The position numbers and the translations under genes were made by a program. This document shows, piece by piece, positions 51,173 through 60,150 of a DNA stretch of 64,000 nucleotides (position 1 is its first letter; each line of letters opens with the position of its first letter). The notes under the pieces were generated by a model, which saw only the letters and a list, made by a program, of their open reading frames with translations, did not search any database and was not told where the DNA came from. The DNA is from Gordonia rubripertincta (GTDB lineage Bacteria; Actinomycetota; Actinomycetes; Mycobacteriales; Mycobacteriaceae). Location: NCBI RefSeq assembly GCF_038024875.1, contig NZ_CP136136.1, forward strand, positions 5,084,001-5,148,000, written 5' to 3'.

Positions 51173-52951
51173 TTATCGCCGAGCTCCGGACAGTTCTTCG
51201 ACGAACTCCGGGTAGAACTCGACGTAGGTGTCGCCGGAGAGTACGTACATCGGGTCGTCACCGGTCTCGGAGTAGGCCTGCTTGCGCAGTTCGGTGCGCA
51301 TGTTCTTGAAGGTCGACGTGTGCTCGAGCTGGTCGACGATCCGCACGAACAGCGGGACCGCATAGCTCGGTAGCCCCTTCCGGACGTGCGCGGCGAAGCC
51401 CGCGGCGTCGAACTCCTGACCGTCGTGGAGGCTCACCGCCGCCATCCCGGCCTTGCCGTCGACGCCGGGCACCGGCACACCGAAGACGACGGCCTCCTCC
51501 ACAGCGTCGTGTGCGTCGATCACGGCCTCGACCTCGGTGGTGGCGACGTTCTCGCCCTTCCAGCGGAAGGTGTCACCGATGCGGTCGACGAAGCCGATGT
51601 GGTGGAAGCCCTGGTCGCGGACGACGTCGCCACTGTTGAACCACTGGTCGCCCTTCTTGCGGGCATCGCGGACGATCTTCTTCTCGGTGGCCTTCGGGTC
51701 GGTGTAACCGTCGAAGGGGACGCGCGAGTTGATCTGCGCCAGAAGCAGTCCCGTGCCACCCTTACCGACCTTCTGCACCCGACCATCGGGTCCGCGGAGC
51801 GGCTCACCGGTCTCCTCGTCGTACTCGACGACGATGTACGGCAGGGGTGAGAAACCCGCGGTCTTCGACAGCCCGAAGACGTTGACGAAGCCGATGTTGG
51901 CCTCGCTCGCCGCATACAGCTCGACGATGCGGTCGATGCCGAACCGTCCGGTGAAGTCGTCCCAGATGTCGGGGCGCAAGCCGTTGCCGACGGCGAGCCG
52001 GACGCGGTGCGCGCGGTCGGTCGGCTTCGGCGGCTGCGCAAGGAGATACCGGCACAGCTCGCCGATGTAGCTGAACGCGGTGGCGTCGTTCTCGATGAGC
52101 TCGTCGAAGAATCGTGACGCCGAGAACTGCTTGCCGATCGCGAGGCAGGCCCCGGAGTTGAGCACCGACGACAGTGAGATCGTGAGCGCGTTGTTGTGGT
52201 AGAAGGGCAGCGCCGTGTACATCACGTCATCGCTGCGTAGACGGATCCCCAGGCCGCCGATGCCGTTCATGGCGACCAGCCAACGGTAGTGACTCAGCTT
52301 GCTGGCCTTGGGATATCCGGTGGTGCCGGAGGTGAAGATCAGGATCGCGGTCGAGCCGACCTCGACGGATTCGGTGGCCTTCGGATTGACCGGCGAGCAC
52401 GGTGCGACCAGCGACGGCAGCTTTTCGAAGGTGAATTCTTTTGCCGGACGCGCACTCTGCGGGACCGAGTCCAGGGCCTCGCCCAGATCTTCCTGGTACA
52501 GAACAGCCTTGGCGTCGAGGAGTCCGAGGCTGTGCTCGAGCACTGCGCCGCGCTGGTGGAAGTTGATCATGCCGCAGATGGCGCCGATCTTGACGATGCC
52601 CAGCATGGCGATCACGACATCGGGGTGGTTCTTCGACAGCACCGCCACCACATCGCCCTTGCCGACGCCCTCACGCGTCAGGAAGTCGGCGAGACGGTTG
52701 GCCCGGGCGTTGGCCTCGCGGTAGGTGATCGACGAACCCTCGAAGCGCAGGAAGTCGCGGTCGGGGTACTTGTCGACGGACTGCTGGAAGCGCTTGCCGA
52801 TCGACATCTTGGTGGTCGGTGGCTTGGGCAGCATCTCCGGCAACACACGCAGAACGGTCCCGATGTCCTTGCGCAGCGATGCGACGCCCGCCGCCATGTC
52901 GGCGAGACGGATGTCGGGCAGGAGCCCGGTCCCCGATGCGTGATCAACCAT
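51173..52951 (-). CDS. fadD6: Fatty-acyl-CoA synthetase, FadD6 type
   Basis: 592 aa adenylate-forming enzyme. AMP/ATP motifs are intact: IFTSGTTGYPKASKLSH, YAASEANIGFVNVFG, the hinge FVDRIGDTFRWKGENVATTEVE and the C-terminal EHTSTFKNMRTELRKQAY with the catalytic Lys region. End-to-end similarity to mycobacterial FadD6 (long-chain and very-long-chain acyl-CoA synthetase) is clear from YHQRG, SASRF, AFSYIGELCRYLLAQP. ATG 52951. Divergent from a CaiB-type CoA-transferase with a dyad between them. Confidence 0.9.
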   Translation of the reverse strand: MVDHASGTGLLPDIRLADMAAGVASLRKDIGTVLRVLPEMLPKPPTTKMSIGKRFQQSVDKYPDRDFLRFEGSSITYREANARANRLADFLTREGVGKGDVVAVLSKNHPDVVIAMLGIVKIGAICGMINFHQRGAVLEHSLGLLDAKAVLYQEDLGEALDSVPQSARPAKEFTFEKLPSLVAPCSPVNPKATESVEVGSTAILIFTSGTTGYPKASKLSHYRWLVAMNGIGGLGIRLRSDDVMYTALPFYHNNALTISLSSVLNSGACLAIGKQFSASRFFDELIENDATAFSYIGELCRYLLAQPPKPTDRAHRVRLAVGNGLRPDIWDDFTGRFGIDRIVELYAASEANIGFVNVFGLSKTAGFSPLPYIVVEYDEETGEPLRGPDGRVQKVGKGGTGLLLAQINSRVPFDGYTDPKATEKKIVRDARKKGDQWFNSGDVVRDQGFHHIGFVDRIGDTFRWKGENVATTEVEAVIDAHDAVEEAVVFGVPVPGVDGKAGMAAVSLHDGQEFDAAGFAAHVRKGLPSYAVPLFVRIVDQLEHTSTFKNMRTELRKQAYSETGDDPMYVLSGDTYVEFYPEFVEELSGARR

Positions 52952-53009
52952 TCAAAGCCTCCCCGGTGTGTGTTCGACGACACACACCATAGCCGGAGAT
53001 CCGCAACAA

Positions 53010-53035
53010 TGGAACGCATAGATCGATTCGTTCCA
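53010..53035. promoter_or_regulatory. Dyad between fadD6 and the CoA-transferase gene (candidate operator)
   Basis: TGGAACG (53010-53016) and CGTTCCA (53029-53035) are perfect inverted repeats 12 nt apart in the 142-nt gap between divergent genes for acyl-CoA metabolism. Symmetry and position fit a regulator of lipid genes, for example of the TetR family. No regulator gene is adjacent. Confidence 0.45.
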
Positions 53036-53093
53036 ACCGTGAGTCCACCCTTCGTCTTGGCGTTGCACCTGTGACCGGCCACACTGTGTACCC

Positions 53094-54335
53094 ATGACCG
53101 ACAACACCGTTGACGCGCCGAACCGAGGAGGAACCCCGCCGGGGCCGCTCGATGGCGTCACCGTGCTCGAGCTGGGCACCCTGATCGCGGGTCCGCACGC
53201 CGCCCGCCTCCTCGGCGACATGGGCGCCGACATCATCAAGATCGAACCGCCGGGTAAACCCGATCCGATCCGCACCTGGGGTCAGGCCGAGGTCGACGGC
53301 CACCGCTTCTACTGGACGGTCCACGCCCGCAACAAGAAAGCGATCACCCTCGACCTGCGCTCCGACCGCGGCCGTGAGATCTTCCTCCAGCTCGCCGACC
53401 GCGCCGACATCGTCGTCGAGAACTTCCGGCCCGGCACGCTCGAACGTCTCGGCATCGGCCCGGACGTGCTGTCGGAACGCAACCCCGGCCTCGTCATCGT
53501 GCGGGTGTCCGGCTACGGGCAGACCGGGCCGGATGCGACGCGCGCCGGTTATGCATCCGTCGCCGAAGCGGCGAGCGGCCTACGGTATCTGAACGGTTAC
53601 CCCGGGCAATTGCCTCCGCGACTGGCACTTTCGATAGGCGACACCCTCGCCGGCATGTTCGCCGCCCAGGGTGCACTGGCCGCGCTGTACCGGCGCACGG
53701 TGACCGGGAAGGGCCAGGTCGTCGACACGTCACTCATCGAATCCTGTGTCGCCGTGCAGGAATCGGCGATCGCCGACTACGACGCGGGCGGCGTGGTGCG
53801 CGGACCGTCGGGCACCCGACTCGAGGGCATCGCGCCGTCGAACCTCTACCCCACCAGCGACGGCACCCACGTCATCATCGCAGCCAACCAGGACTCGGTG
53901 TTCGCCCGGCTCTGCCAGGCGATGGGCCGTCCCGAACTCGCCACCGACGAACGGTTCGCCGATCACACCGCCCGCGGTCGCAACCAGGACGAGCTGGACG
54001 TGATGATCGGCGATTGGTCGGCGCAGTACTCCGCCGAGAAACTCACCGAGGTGCTGAGCGCCGCGGGAGTCGTTGTGGGACCGGTCAACACGGTCGCCGA
54101 GGTGGTCGCAGACCCGCACCTGCGGGCGCGCGGCATGATCGCCGAACACTACGACGAAGGCGCCCAGCGCACCGTACTCGGACCCGGCGTCGTCCCTCAG
54201 TTCAGCGAGACACCCGGCGGCATCCGCAATGCCGGACCGCCCACGCCGGGGTACGACAACGAGGCCGTCTACGGCGAGATGCTGGGGCTGTCGTCGGCCG
54301 ACCTGACCGAATTACATGAGGGCGGGGTCATCTGA
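53094..54335 (+). CDS. CaiB/BaiF-family CoA-transferase (class III)
   Basis: 413 aa. Class III CoA-transferase fold: LDGVTVLELGTLIAGPHAARLLGDMGADIIKIEPPG, FYWTVHARNKKAITLDLRS, GYGQTGPDA, and SIGDTLAGMFAAQGALAAL whose Asp matches the catalytic aspartate of the formyl-CoA-transferase group. It moves CoA between acyl-CoA and a free acid; the pair is unknown. ATG 53094 lies 40 nt from the dyad. The downstream ABC pair begins 18 nt after its stop. Confidence 0.88.
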   Translation: MTDNTVDAPNRGGTPPGPLDGVTVLELGTLIAGPHAARLLGDMGADIIKIEPPGKPDPIRTWGQAEVDGHRFYWTVHARNKKAITLDLRSDRGREIFLQLADRADIVVENFRPGTLERLGIGPDVLSERNPGLVIVRVSGYGQTGPDATRAGYASVAEAASGLRYLNGYPGQLPPRLALSIGDTLAGMFAAQGALAALYRRTVTGKGQVVDTSLIESCVAVQESAIADYDAGGVVRGPSGTRLEGIAPSNLYPTSDGTHVIIAANQDSVFARLCQAMGRPELATDERFADHTARGRNQDELDVMIGDWSAQYSAEKLTEVLSAAGVVVGPVNTVAEVVADPHLRARGMIAEHYDEGAQRTVLGPGVVPQFSETPGGIRNAGPPTPGYDNEAVYGEMLGLSSADLTELHEGGVI

Positions 54336-54353
54336 CTCGACTATGGTCGGGGG

Positions 54354-55193
54354 ATGTCATTGGTCGCGACCGGGCTCTCACGCACCTTCGGCCGGCACCT
54401 CGCTGTCGCCGACGCAGGCCTGGAACTCACCCCCGGTCGGATCTGCGGACTGGTCGGCCCCAACGGGGCCGGGAAGACCACGCTGCTCCTGCTACTCGCC
54501 GGACTCCTCGCACCGGACGACGGCACCATCGTCATCGACGGGTCTCCGGCGTCGCCCGAGGACGCCCGGCGACTCATCGGCTGGATGCCCGATGTCTTCG
54601 GCACGTGGGAGAGCCTCACCGCACACGAGATCCTGACGACTTTCGGCCGGCTGTACGGCTTGCGCACGGCTTGGGCACGTCGGCGGGCCGACGAACTGCT
54701 CGAACTGGTCCACCTGAGCGAGTTCGCCGCCCGGCCGGCGCACGAGTTGTCCCGTGGGCAGAAGCAGCGACTCGGCTTTGCCCGGGCACTGGTCCACAGC
54801 CCGCAATTCCTTCTCCTCGATGAACCGGCCTCCGGCATGGACCCGCGGTCGCGGATGGACCTACGCAGTCAACTCCGCCGACTCGCCGATGACGGGTGCG
54901 CGGTTCTGGTGTCGTCCCACATCCTTTCCGAACTCGATGAGATGGTCGACGACGTGGTGCTCATGACCGGCGGACGCACTCACCGACCGCCACCGGCCGC
55001 AGGCCACGTGTGGCGCATCAGGCTGGCCGGCCAGTCGATGTCCGACGCCGAGCAACGGCATTTCGATGACGAGCCCGCGGCCGCGGGATATCTGCGCGAG
55101 TTGATCCGCTCCGGGGCCGCGGTCGCGGAGTTCGCACCCACCTCGAGCGGTATCGAAGATGCCTATCTGGCCCTGGACCCGGAGCGCCGATGA
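54354..55193 (+). CDS. ABC-2-type exporter ATPase
   Basis: 279 aa. Walker A GPNGAGKTTLLLLL, signature LSRGQKQRLGFA, Walker B FLLLDEPASGMDPRSR and the H-loop SSHILSEL are intact. It matches ATPases of ABC-2 drug/antibiotic exporters. The C-terminal 60 residues lack homology. ATG 54354 lies 6 nt after a -10-like TATGGT (54342-54347), with GGGGG between, so a leaderless start is possible. The stop overlaps the permease start as ATGA. Confidence 0.88.
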   Translation: MSLVATGLSRTFGRHLAVADAGLELTPGRICGLVGPNGAGKTTLLLLLAGLLAPDDGTIVIDGSPASPEDARRLIGWMPDVFGTWESLTAHEILTTFGRLYGLRTAWARRRADELLELVHLSEFAARPAHELSRGQKQRLGFARALVHSPQFLLLDEPASGMDPRSRMDLRSQLRRLADDGCAVLVSSHILSELDEMVDDVVLMTGGRTHRPPPAAGHVWRIRLAGQSMSDAEQRHFDDEPAAAGYLRELIRSGAAVAEFAPTSSGIEDAYLALDPERR

Positions 55194-56329
55194 CCCCCCT
55201 TCTCGAACAACCGACTCGACCCACGAGCCGCACGACCGCATTCACCACCTGGTGGCGGATGGTCTGGGTCATCGTGGAACTCGAACTGCGCCAACGCCTG
55301 CGGACGACCCGGTGGAAGGCCATTCTCGCGACCTCTTTCGCGGTGGTGTCCCTGGTCGTGCTGGGATCCCTGTACCTGTCGGTGGTCGCATTCGGCGGCA
55401 CGTACCGGGGGTGGTCATCGGCTCTGTACGAGATCCTCGTCGGGTTTCTGCTCTTTCTCGGCATCATCGTCGCTCCGACGTTGGCCGCGACGACGATCAA
55501 CGGCGATCGCAAGGACGCCACGCTGGCCGTCGTCCAAGCCACCTCCATCACGAATTCGCAGCTGGCACTGGGGAAATTGATCGGCAGCTGGCTGGCGAGT
55601 CTGGCTTTCGTGGGGGTCGCGGCCCCGTATGTCATCTGGGGCATCGTCGCGTCGCCGAATGGAGTCGCACACGGTCTCGGGGGCGTGGCGGTGCTGATCG
55701 TCCTCTTCGCCTGCTATGCGGGCATCGGACTCGGTTTCTCCGCGATCACGACGCGGCCCGCCGGGTCGGCGGTCCTCACCCAGGCGAGCGTGCTGTTCCT
55801 CATCCTGGGTCTACCCATCGTCTTCGGTCTGCTTTTCCCGGCAACGACACAGACGCACACGGTCATCCGGCCGGTCACGACGTTCGTCGACAACCCTCCG
55901 CAGCTCCCGACGTCGACCTGTCGTGAGGTCCGCGAGGACCGCGAGTTCCACCATCACGAACACATCTGGTGGTTGTTGGCACCCAACCCGTTCTTCATCG
56001 TCGCCGATGCCGCCGCCCCTCAGCGCGACCCTCTCGACCGAGAGGCGGCGTCCAGCGTCGCGACGGAGATCTCGCAGGTCTTCTCCGCGGTGCGCGCGGG
56101 CCCCTACATCGGTTCGAGGTATTGCTCGGACATCACGTACACCTACCCGGCTGTCGACCCCGCAAATTACAGCGTCCGCGAGACGGCACACGAGACGTCG
56201 AAGGTCGGTGACTCGTGGTATTTCGGACTCACGTTCTACTTCGCCCTCGGAGGCATCGGATTCTGGGTGGCCACACGACGATTACGAGTCCCCGCGGGGA
56301 AACTGGCACGCGGGGTCCGGATCGCCTGA
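55190..56329 (+). CDS. ABC-2-type permease
   Basis: 379 aa with about six membrane segments: ILATSFAVVSLVVLGSLYLSVVAF, LYEILVGFLLFLGIIVAPTLAATTI, a conserved GDRKDATLAVVQATSITNSQLALGKLI cytoplasmic loop, then further helices. It would form the channel for the ATPase encoded just upstream. A large extracytoplasmic loop (about 220-330) holds several cysteines and histidines. Substrate unknown. Start ATG 55190 overlaps the ATPase stop by 4 nt. Confidence 0.85.
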   Translation: MTPLLEQPTRPTSRTTAFTTWWRMVWVIVELELRQRLRTTRWKAILATSFAVVSLVVLGSLYLSVVAFGGTYRGWSSALYEILVGFLLFLGIIVAPTLAATTINGDRKDATLAVVQATSITNSQLALGKLIGSWLASLAFVGVAAPYVIWGIVASPNGVAHGLGGVAVLIVLFACYAGIGLGFSAITTRPAGSAVLTQASVLFLILGLPIVFGLLFPATTQTHTVIRPVTTFVDNPPQLPTSTCREVREDREFHHHEHIWWLLAPNPFFIVADAAAPQRDPLDREAASSVATEISQVFSAVRAGPYIGSRYCSDITYTYPAVDPANYSVRETAHETSKVGDSWYFGLTFYFALGGIGFWVATRRLRVPAGKLARGVRIA

Positions 56330-56434
56330 GCGCCACGACAAATCCGCCGGCCGGGTAGCACCCGTGGTCGAGGGGCCAGCGCCTTCTCGCAGACTTTCGG
56401 CCACCCTCGACTGGAAAGTTCGGCCGCCCGAAAC

Positions 56435-56440
56435 TATAGT
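56435..56440 (+). promoter_or_regulatory. -10 box of the leaderless metal-importer operon
   Basis: TATAGT (56435-56440) ends 6 nt before ATG 56447, with TGGAAA 17 nt upstream (about 56412-56417) as a -35 candidate. An imperfect dyad AGTTCGG/CCGAAACT between them could be an operator, for instance for a DtxR/MntR-type repressor; no match to a known box is certain. Confidence 0.6.
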
Positions 56441-56446
56441 GTCGGC

Positions 56447-57370
56447 ATGCCCGAGGTGCGCGCGCGTCGACTACTCTCCGCCGGGGCGCTGATCGCTGTC
56501 CTGTGCACGGTCATCTCGGGCTGCACACTGTCCAGCCGACTCCCCGACGAGAAGGTGGTTCTGACGACCTTCACCGTGCTCGCCGACATCGCGTCGAACG
56601 TCGCGGGCGACCGCCTGCGCGTCGAGTCGATCACCAAACCCGGTGCCGAGATCCACGGTTACGAACCGACTCCGGGCGATGTGCGACGCACCGCGACCGC
56701 ATCGCTCGTCGTCGACAACGGACTCAACCTCGAGGCCTGGTTCGGACAGTTCGTCGACGGGCTCGACGTCGAGCACATCGTCGCGAGCAAAGGCGTCGAC
56801 CCGATCGACATCGCCTCGGATGCCTATGCGGGCAAACCGAATCCGCATGCGTGGATGTCTCCGGTGAACGTCGGCATCTACGTCGACAACCTGGTCGAGG
56901 CGTTCACCGACCTGGACCCCGAAGGCGCCGAGATCTTCGCGGCCAACGGCGCGTCGTACAAGAAGCAGCTGCAGCAGGTGCAGACCGACCTGGTCTCCGC
57001 GCTGGACGATCTGCCGCCCAACGAACGCGCGCTGGTCACCTGCGAGGGCGCCTTCGCCTATCTCGCGCGCGATGCCGGACTCACCGAGCGCTACATCTGG
57101 CCGGTCAACGCCGAGCAGCAGGCCACCCCGCAGCAGGTCGCCGCGGCCATCGACTTCGTCCGCACGAACCGGGTGCCGGCGGTGTTCTGCGAGTCCACGG
57201 TGTCCGACGCCGCGATGCAGCAGGTCGTCGGAGCCACCGACGCCCGCTTCGGCGGCACGCTGTACGTCGACTCCCTCTCCGAGGCCGACGGCCCGGTGCC
57301 CACCTACCTCGACCTGATCCGCCACGACGCCCGGACCATCGTGTCGGGACTGACGGGAGACAACCGATGA
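56447..57370 (+). CDS. Mn/Zn-type ABC importer binding lipoprotein (ZnuA/TroA family)
   Basis: 307 aa. A signal peptide with lipobox ending SGC (Cys25) is followed by a cluster A-I binding protein. Metal ligands are visible: His in EIHGYEPTP, His in NPHAWMSP, Glu in CEGAFAYLA and Asp in VDSLSEADGP, the set typical for Mn2+/Fe2+ (MntC/SitA) proteins, though Zn2+ is not excluded. The stop overlaps the ATPase start as ATGA. Leaderless ATG 56447 follows TATAGT. Confidence 0.92.
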   Translation: MPEVRARRLLSAGALIAVLCTVISGCTLSSRLPDEKVVLTTFTVLADIASNVAGDRLRVESITKPGAEIHGYEPTPGDVRRTATASLVVDNGLNLEAWFGQFVDGLDVEHIVASKGVDPIDIASDAYAGKPNPHAWMSPVNVGIYVDNLVEAFTDLDPEGAEIFAANGASYKKQLQQVQTDLVSALDDLPPNERALVTCEGAFAYLARDAGLTERYIWPVNAEQQATPQQVAAAIDFVRTNRVPAVFCESTVSDAAMQQVVGATDARFGGTLYVDSLSEADGPVPTYLDLIRHDARTIVSGLTGDNR

Positions 57371-58140
57371 TCACCTCGCATGCCATCGAGGTCGACGACG
57401 TGACGGTGCGCTACGGCCGCATCCTCGCGCTCGACCACGCCTCGGTGCGCGTGCCGACCGGCCGCATCTGCGCGCTCGTCGGCATGAACGGATCGGGAAA
57501 GTCGACGCTGTTCAAGACGATCGTCGGGTCGGTCACCCCGACCACCGGCTCGGTCACGCTCGCCGGCAGATCCCCTGCCGCCGCACGCAAATCCGGCCTC
57601 GTCGGGTACGTCCCGCAGTCCGAGGACATCGACTGGTCGTTCCCGCTCTCCGTGCGCGACGTCGTGATGACCGGCCGCTACGGCCATCTCGGCTTCACCC
57701 GCCGACCCAAGCGCGCCGACCATGACGCCGTCGACGAAGCACTCGCGCGCGTCGAACTCACCGACTACGCCGACCGTCAGATCGGTCAGCTCTCCGGCGG
57801 TCAGCGCAAGCGCGCCTTCGTGGCACGCGGCATCGCGCAGGAGGCCTCGATCCTGTTGCTCGACGAGCCGTTCGCCGGCGTCGACAAACGTACCGAGGCC
57901 ACCATCACCGCGTTGCTCCGCCAACTCGCCGATTCCGGCGTGACGATCCTGGTCTCCACACACGACCTCCAGGTCCTGCCGACCCTCGCCGACGAGGCGA
58001 TCCTGCTGATGCGCCGGGTAGTCGCGCAGGGCGACCCCGCCGAGGTCATCACCACCGACAATCTGGTGCGCGCCTTCGGACTCGACCCGCTGGACCGGAC
58101 CGAACGAACTCCCGGTGACCGCCGGGAGGAGGCGTCATGA
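57367..58140 (+). CDS. Mn/Zn-type ABC importer ATPase
   Basis: 257 aa. Walker A GMNGSGKSTLF, signature LSGGQRKRAFVARG, Walker B ILLLDEPFAGVD and H-loop STHDLQVL are intact. LVGYVPQSEDIDWSFPLSVRDVVMTGRYGHLG is the hallmark of manganese/zinc/iron chelate ATPases. It powers the permease encoded downstream. The C-terminal extension (about 220-257) is typical for the family. Confidence 0.93.
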   Translation: MITSHAIEVDDVTVRYGRILALDHASVRVPTGRICALVGMNGSGKSTLFKTIVGSVTPTTGSVTLAGRSPAAARKSGLVGYVPQSEDIDWSFPLSVRDVVMTGRYGHLGFTRRPKRADHDAVDEALARVELTDYADRQIGQLSGGQRKRAFVARGIAQEASILLLDEPFAGVDKRTEATITALLRQLADSGVTILVSTHDLQVLPTLADEAILLMRRVVAQGDPAEVITTDNLVRAFGLDPLDRTERTPGDRREEAS

Positions 58141-59012
58141 ACATCGTCGACTACGTCCTCGACCCGTTCGCCTACGCCTTCATGACCCGGGCGCTGTGGG
58201 CGACGCTGATCGCGTCAGTCGTCTGCGCGCTGCTGTCGTGCTGGCTGGTGCTGATCGGCTGGTCGCTGATGGGTGACGCCGTTTCCCATGCGGTGCTGCC
58301 GGGAGTCGTCCTCGCCTACATCGTCGGTTTCCCTTTCGCCATCGGCGCGGTGGTCTTCGGCTTCCTCGCGGTGGCGATGATCGGTGCGGTCCGCGACGGC
58401 GGCCGGGTGAAAGAGGATGCCGCGATCGGCATCGTCTTCACAACGTTGTTCGCCCTCGGTCTGGTTCTGATCTCGGTGACGCCGAGCCAGACAGATCTGA
58501 ACCACATCATCTTCGGCAACCTGCTCGGCGTCTCGACGTCCGATCTGATCCAGATCGCGATCCTCGGCGCCATCGTCGCGGTGATCCTGCTGCTCAAGCG
58601 GCGCGACTTCACCCTCTACGCGTTCGATCCGACCCACGCCTTCGCCATCGGCCTCAGCCCGAGGCTGTTGGGTGCGGCACTTCTCGCCCTGTTGGCTCTC
58701 ACCGCCGTGACCGCACTGCAGGTGGTCGGCATCGTGCTCGTCGTGGCGATGCTGATCATCCCCGGCGCGACAGCGCAACTGCTCACCGACCGCTTCAACC
58801 GGATGCTGATCATCGCGCCGGCCACCTCGGCACTGTGCGGCGTCATCGGCCTGTACGTCTCCTACTATCAGGACACCTCGCCCGGCGGCATGGTCGTGCT
58901 GGTGCAGGGAATACTGTTCCTGCTCGTGTTCCTGTTCAGCCCGGCCCACGGCGTCATCAGCAAGCGACGTCGTCATCGCGAGCACTCACTGGCCGACGCG
59001 GCCGCAGCCTGA
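58137..59012 (+). CDS. Mn/Zn-type ABC importer permease
   Basis: 291 aa with about eight membrane helices. Family markers: ALLSCWLVLIGWSLMGDAVSHAVLPGVVLAYIVGFPFAIGA, EDAAIGIVFTTLFALGLVLIS, and VVGIVLVVAMLIIPGATAQLLTDRFNRM. It is the third and last gene of the coupled operon (start ATG 58137 overlaps the ATPase stop). The C terminus ends in a basic tail (KRRRHREH) that could be cytoplasmic. Confidence 0.93.
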   Translation: MNIVDYVLDPFAYAFMTRALWATLIASVVCALLSCWLVLIGWSLMGDAVSHAVLPGVVLAYIVGFPFAIGAVVFGFLAVAMIGAVRDGGRVKEDAAIGIVFTTLFALGLVLISVTPSQTDLNHIIFGNLLGVSTSDLIQIAILGAIVAVILLLKRRDFTLYAFDPTHAFAIGLSPRLLGAALLALLALTAVTALQVVGIVLVVAMLIIPGATAQLLTDRFNRMLIIAPATSALCGVIGLYVSYYQDTSPGGMVVLVQGILFLLVFLFSPAHGVISKRRRHREHSLADAAAA

Positions 59013-59170
59013 GCCGTCTCCGGCGGGTCCCGGCCGCCAGTCCCGCCGCGAGCGCACGTGGTCCGACGTCGGGCATCGTTTGGCGCGCCGTCGGATGTGA
59101 CGAGGGTAACATCAATGGTGCTTGCAGCAGCGTCGAGCATCCTGTAACTGCGAACTCCGGAGCGTGCGCG

Positions 59171-59326
59171 GTGATCATTCTCGGAATCATTCTTCTAGTT
59201 CTCGGATTCATTTTCGGCATCCCGATCCTGTGGACCCTGGGCATCATCATCGCCGTGATCGGCGTGATCCTCGCAGTCCTCGGTGCCACCGGGCGCGCGG
59301 TGGGCGGTCGAGCGCACTACTACTGA
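59171..59326 (+). CDS. DUF6131 small membrane protein
   Basis: 51 aa with two short hydrophobic segments: VIILGIILLVLGFIFGIPILW and TLGIIIAVIGVILAVLGATGRAVGG, ending RAHYY. This matches the DUF6131 family common in actinobacteria. GTG 59171 has GGAG about 6 nt upstream. Function unknown. It is followed by a terminator hairpin at 59429. Confidence 0.7.
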   Translation: MIILGIILLVLGFIFGIPILWTLGIIIAVIGVILAVLGATGRAVGGRAHYY

Positions 59327-59428
59327 GTCAGGCATTCGCAGGGTCAGCACCAGGGCTTTCGCCGAACTCGAAGTTCGGGGTCGGCCCGAATTTCTCGACG
59401 CGACCCCTGTAGGACTGCTGTACCGATG

Positions 59429-59458
59429 AGCGCCCCACCTGCGAACAGGTGGGGCGCT
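59429..59458 (+). terminator. Terminator hairpin after the DUF6131 gene
   Basis: AGCGCCCCACCTG (59429-59441) pairs perfectly with CAGGTGGGGCGCT (59446-59458) around CGAA. There is no T run. It is nearly identical to the hairpin at 60113-60144. Confidence 0.7.
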
Positions 59459-59594
59459 CTGGCCGTGGGGCTGCCGTGGGCCGTTCCCAGCAGATGTACA
59501 GGTCGCCGACAGCGTCACTCCAGAAAGCGTCAGCACCATGGCGTTCGCCACCCGGGAGCACCCGGAGTCCCCATCGCGAACGAGAGCGACAGCC

Positions 59595-60092
59595 ATGAAC
59601 ACGACCCCGAATGATCCGACGCCCGAGTCGCACGAGGATATCGCGCCCGACGCGTCGACGACCCCGATCGCGCCGGCACCCGCCGACGATCAGCCGACCG
59701 CGCGGATCCCCGAGACAGGCTCCCCGGCAACAGACCTCGCTGCACCCGCACCTGTCTATCCGTCGAGGACGCCGAGGCCGAGGACGCCGGTACTCATCGC
59801 AGGCGGACTGGGGGTGGCGGCGATAGCGGCCGCGCTCGGCTTTGGGGCCGGATACATCACCGCCGACACGACGTCCGACCGCCACGACCGCGTCGCAGTG
59901 GTTCGCCACGGCGGTGACCTCGGTCAGCTGGAAGGTCGTGGCGGCCCGCCCGGACAGTTCCGCGGCGGACCCGACGGCGATGGGACGCCCGGCCCCCGTG
60001 GACCGCGACCGGGCGACCGCGATTCGACGGACGCGCCGGGCGGCCAGACACCGAGCACGCCGTCAGCCGGACAACAACCCCAGCCGAGCTGA
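59595..60092 (+). CDS. Proline/glycine-rich single-span membrane protein
   Basis: 165 aa. An N-terminal disordered Pro/Thr/Asp-rich region (about 1-45), one membrane span (about 48-72, VLIAGGLGVAAIAAALGFGAGYI) and a C-terminal tail rich in Gly, Pro, Asp and Arg with repeated GGxxGxxG-like units. No enzyme motif. ATG 59595 has GAGAGC before it. It sits between two near-identical terminator hairpins. Confidence 0.6.
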   Translation: MNTTPNDPTPESHEDIAPDASTTPIAPAPADDQPTARIPETGSPATDLAAPAPVYPSRTPRPRTPVLIAGGLGVAAIAAALGFGAGYITADTTSDRHDRVAVVRHGGDLGQLEGRGGPPGQFRGGPDGDGTPGPRGPRPGDRDSTDAPGGQTPSTPSAGQQPQPS

Positions 60093-60112
60093 CCCGTCGA
60101 ACCCCGAACGCA

Positions 60113-60144
60113 AAGCGCCCCACCTGTGAACAGGTGGGGCGCTT
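60113..60144 (-). terminator. Terminator hairpin after tmRNA
   Basis: AAGCGCCCCACCTG (60113-60126) pairs perfectly with CAGGTGGGGCGCTT (60131-60144) around TGAA. It lies 6 nt past the 3' end of ssrA and would also stop the rightward gene upstream. Only three T residues follow on the minus strand. Confidence 0.75.
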
Positions 60145-60150
60145 CGTCCG

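Noticed and set aside
53094..54335. Catalytic aspartate missing from the CaiB-type CoA-transferase (AGYASVAEA in place of GYD)
   Set aside because: The Asp of the formyl-CoA-transferase group is in the GD(x)3G loop, which is intact as SIGDTLAG, so the enzyme need not be inactive.
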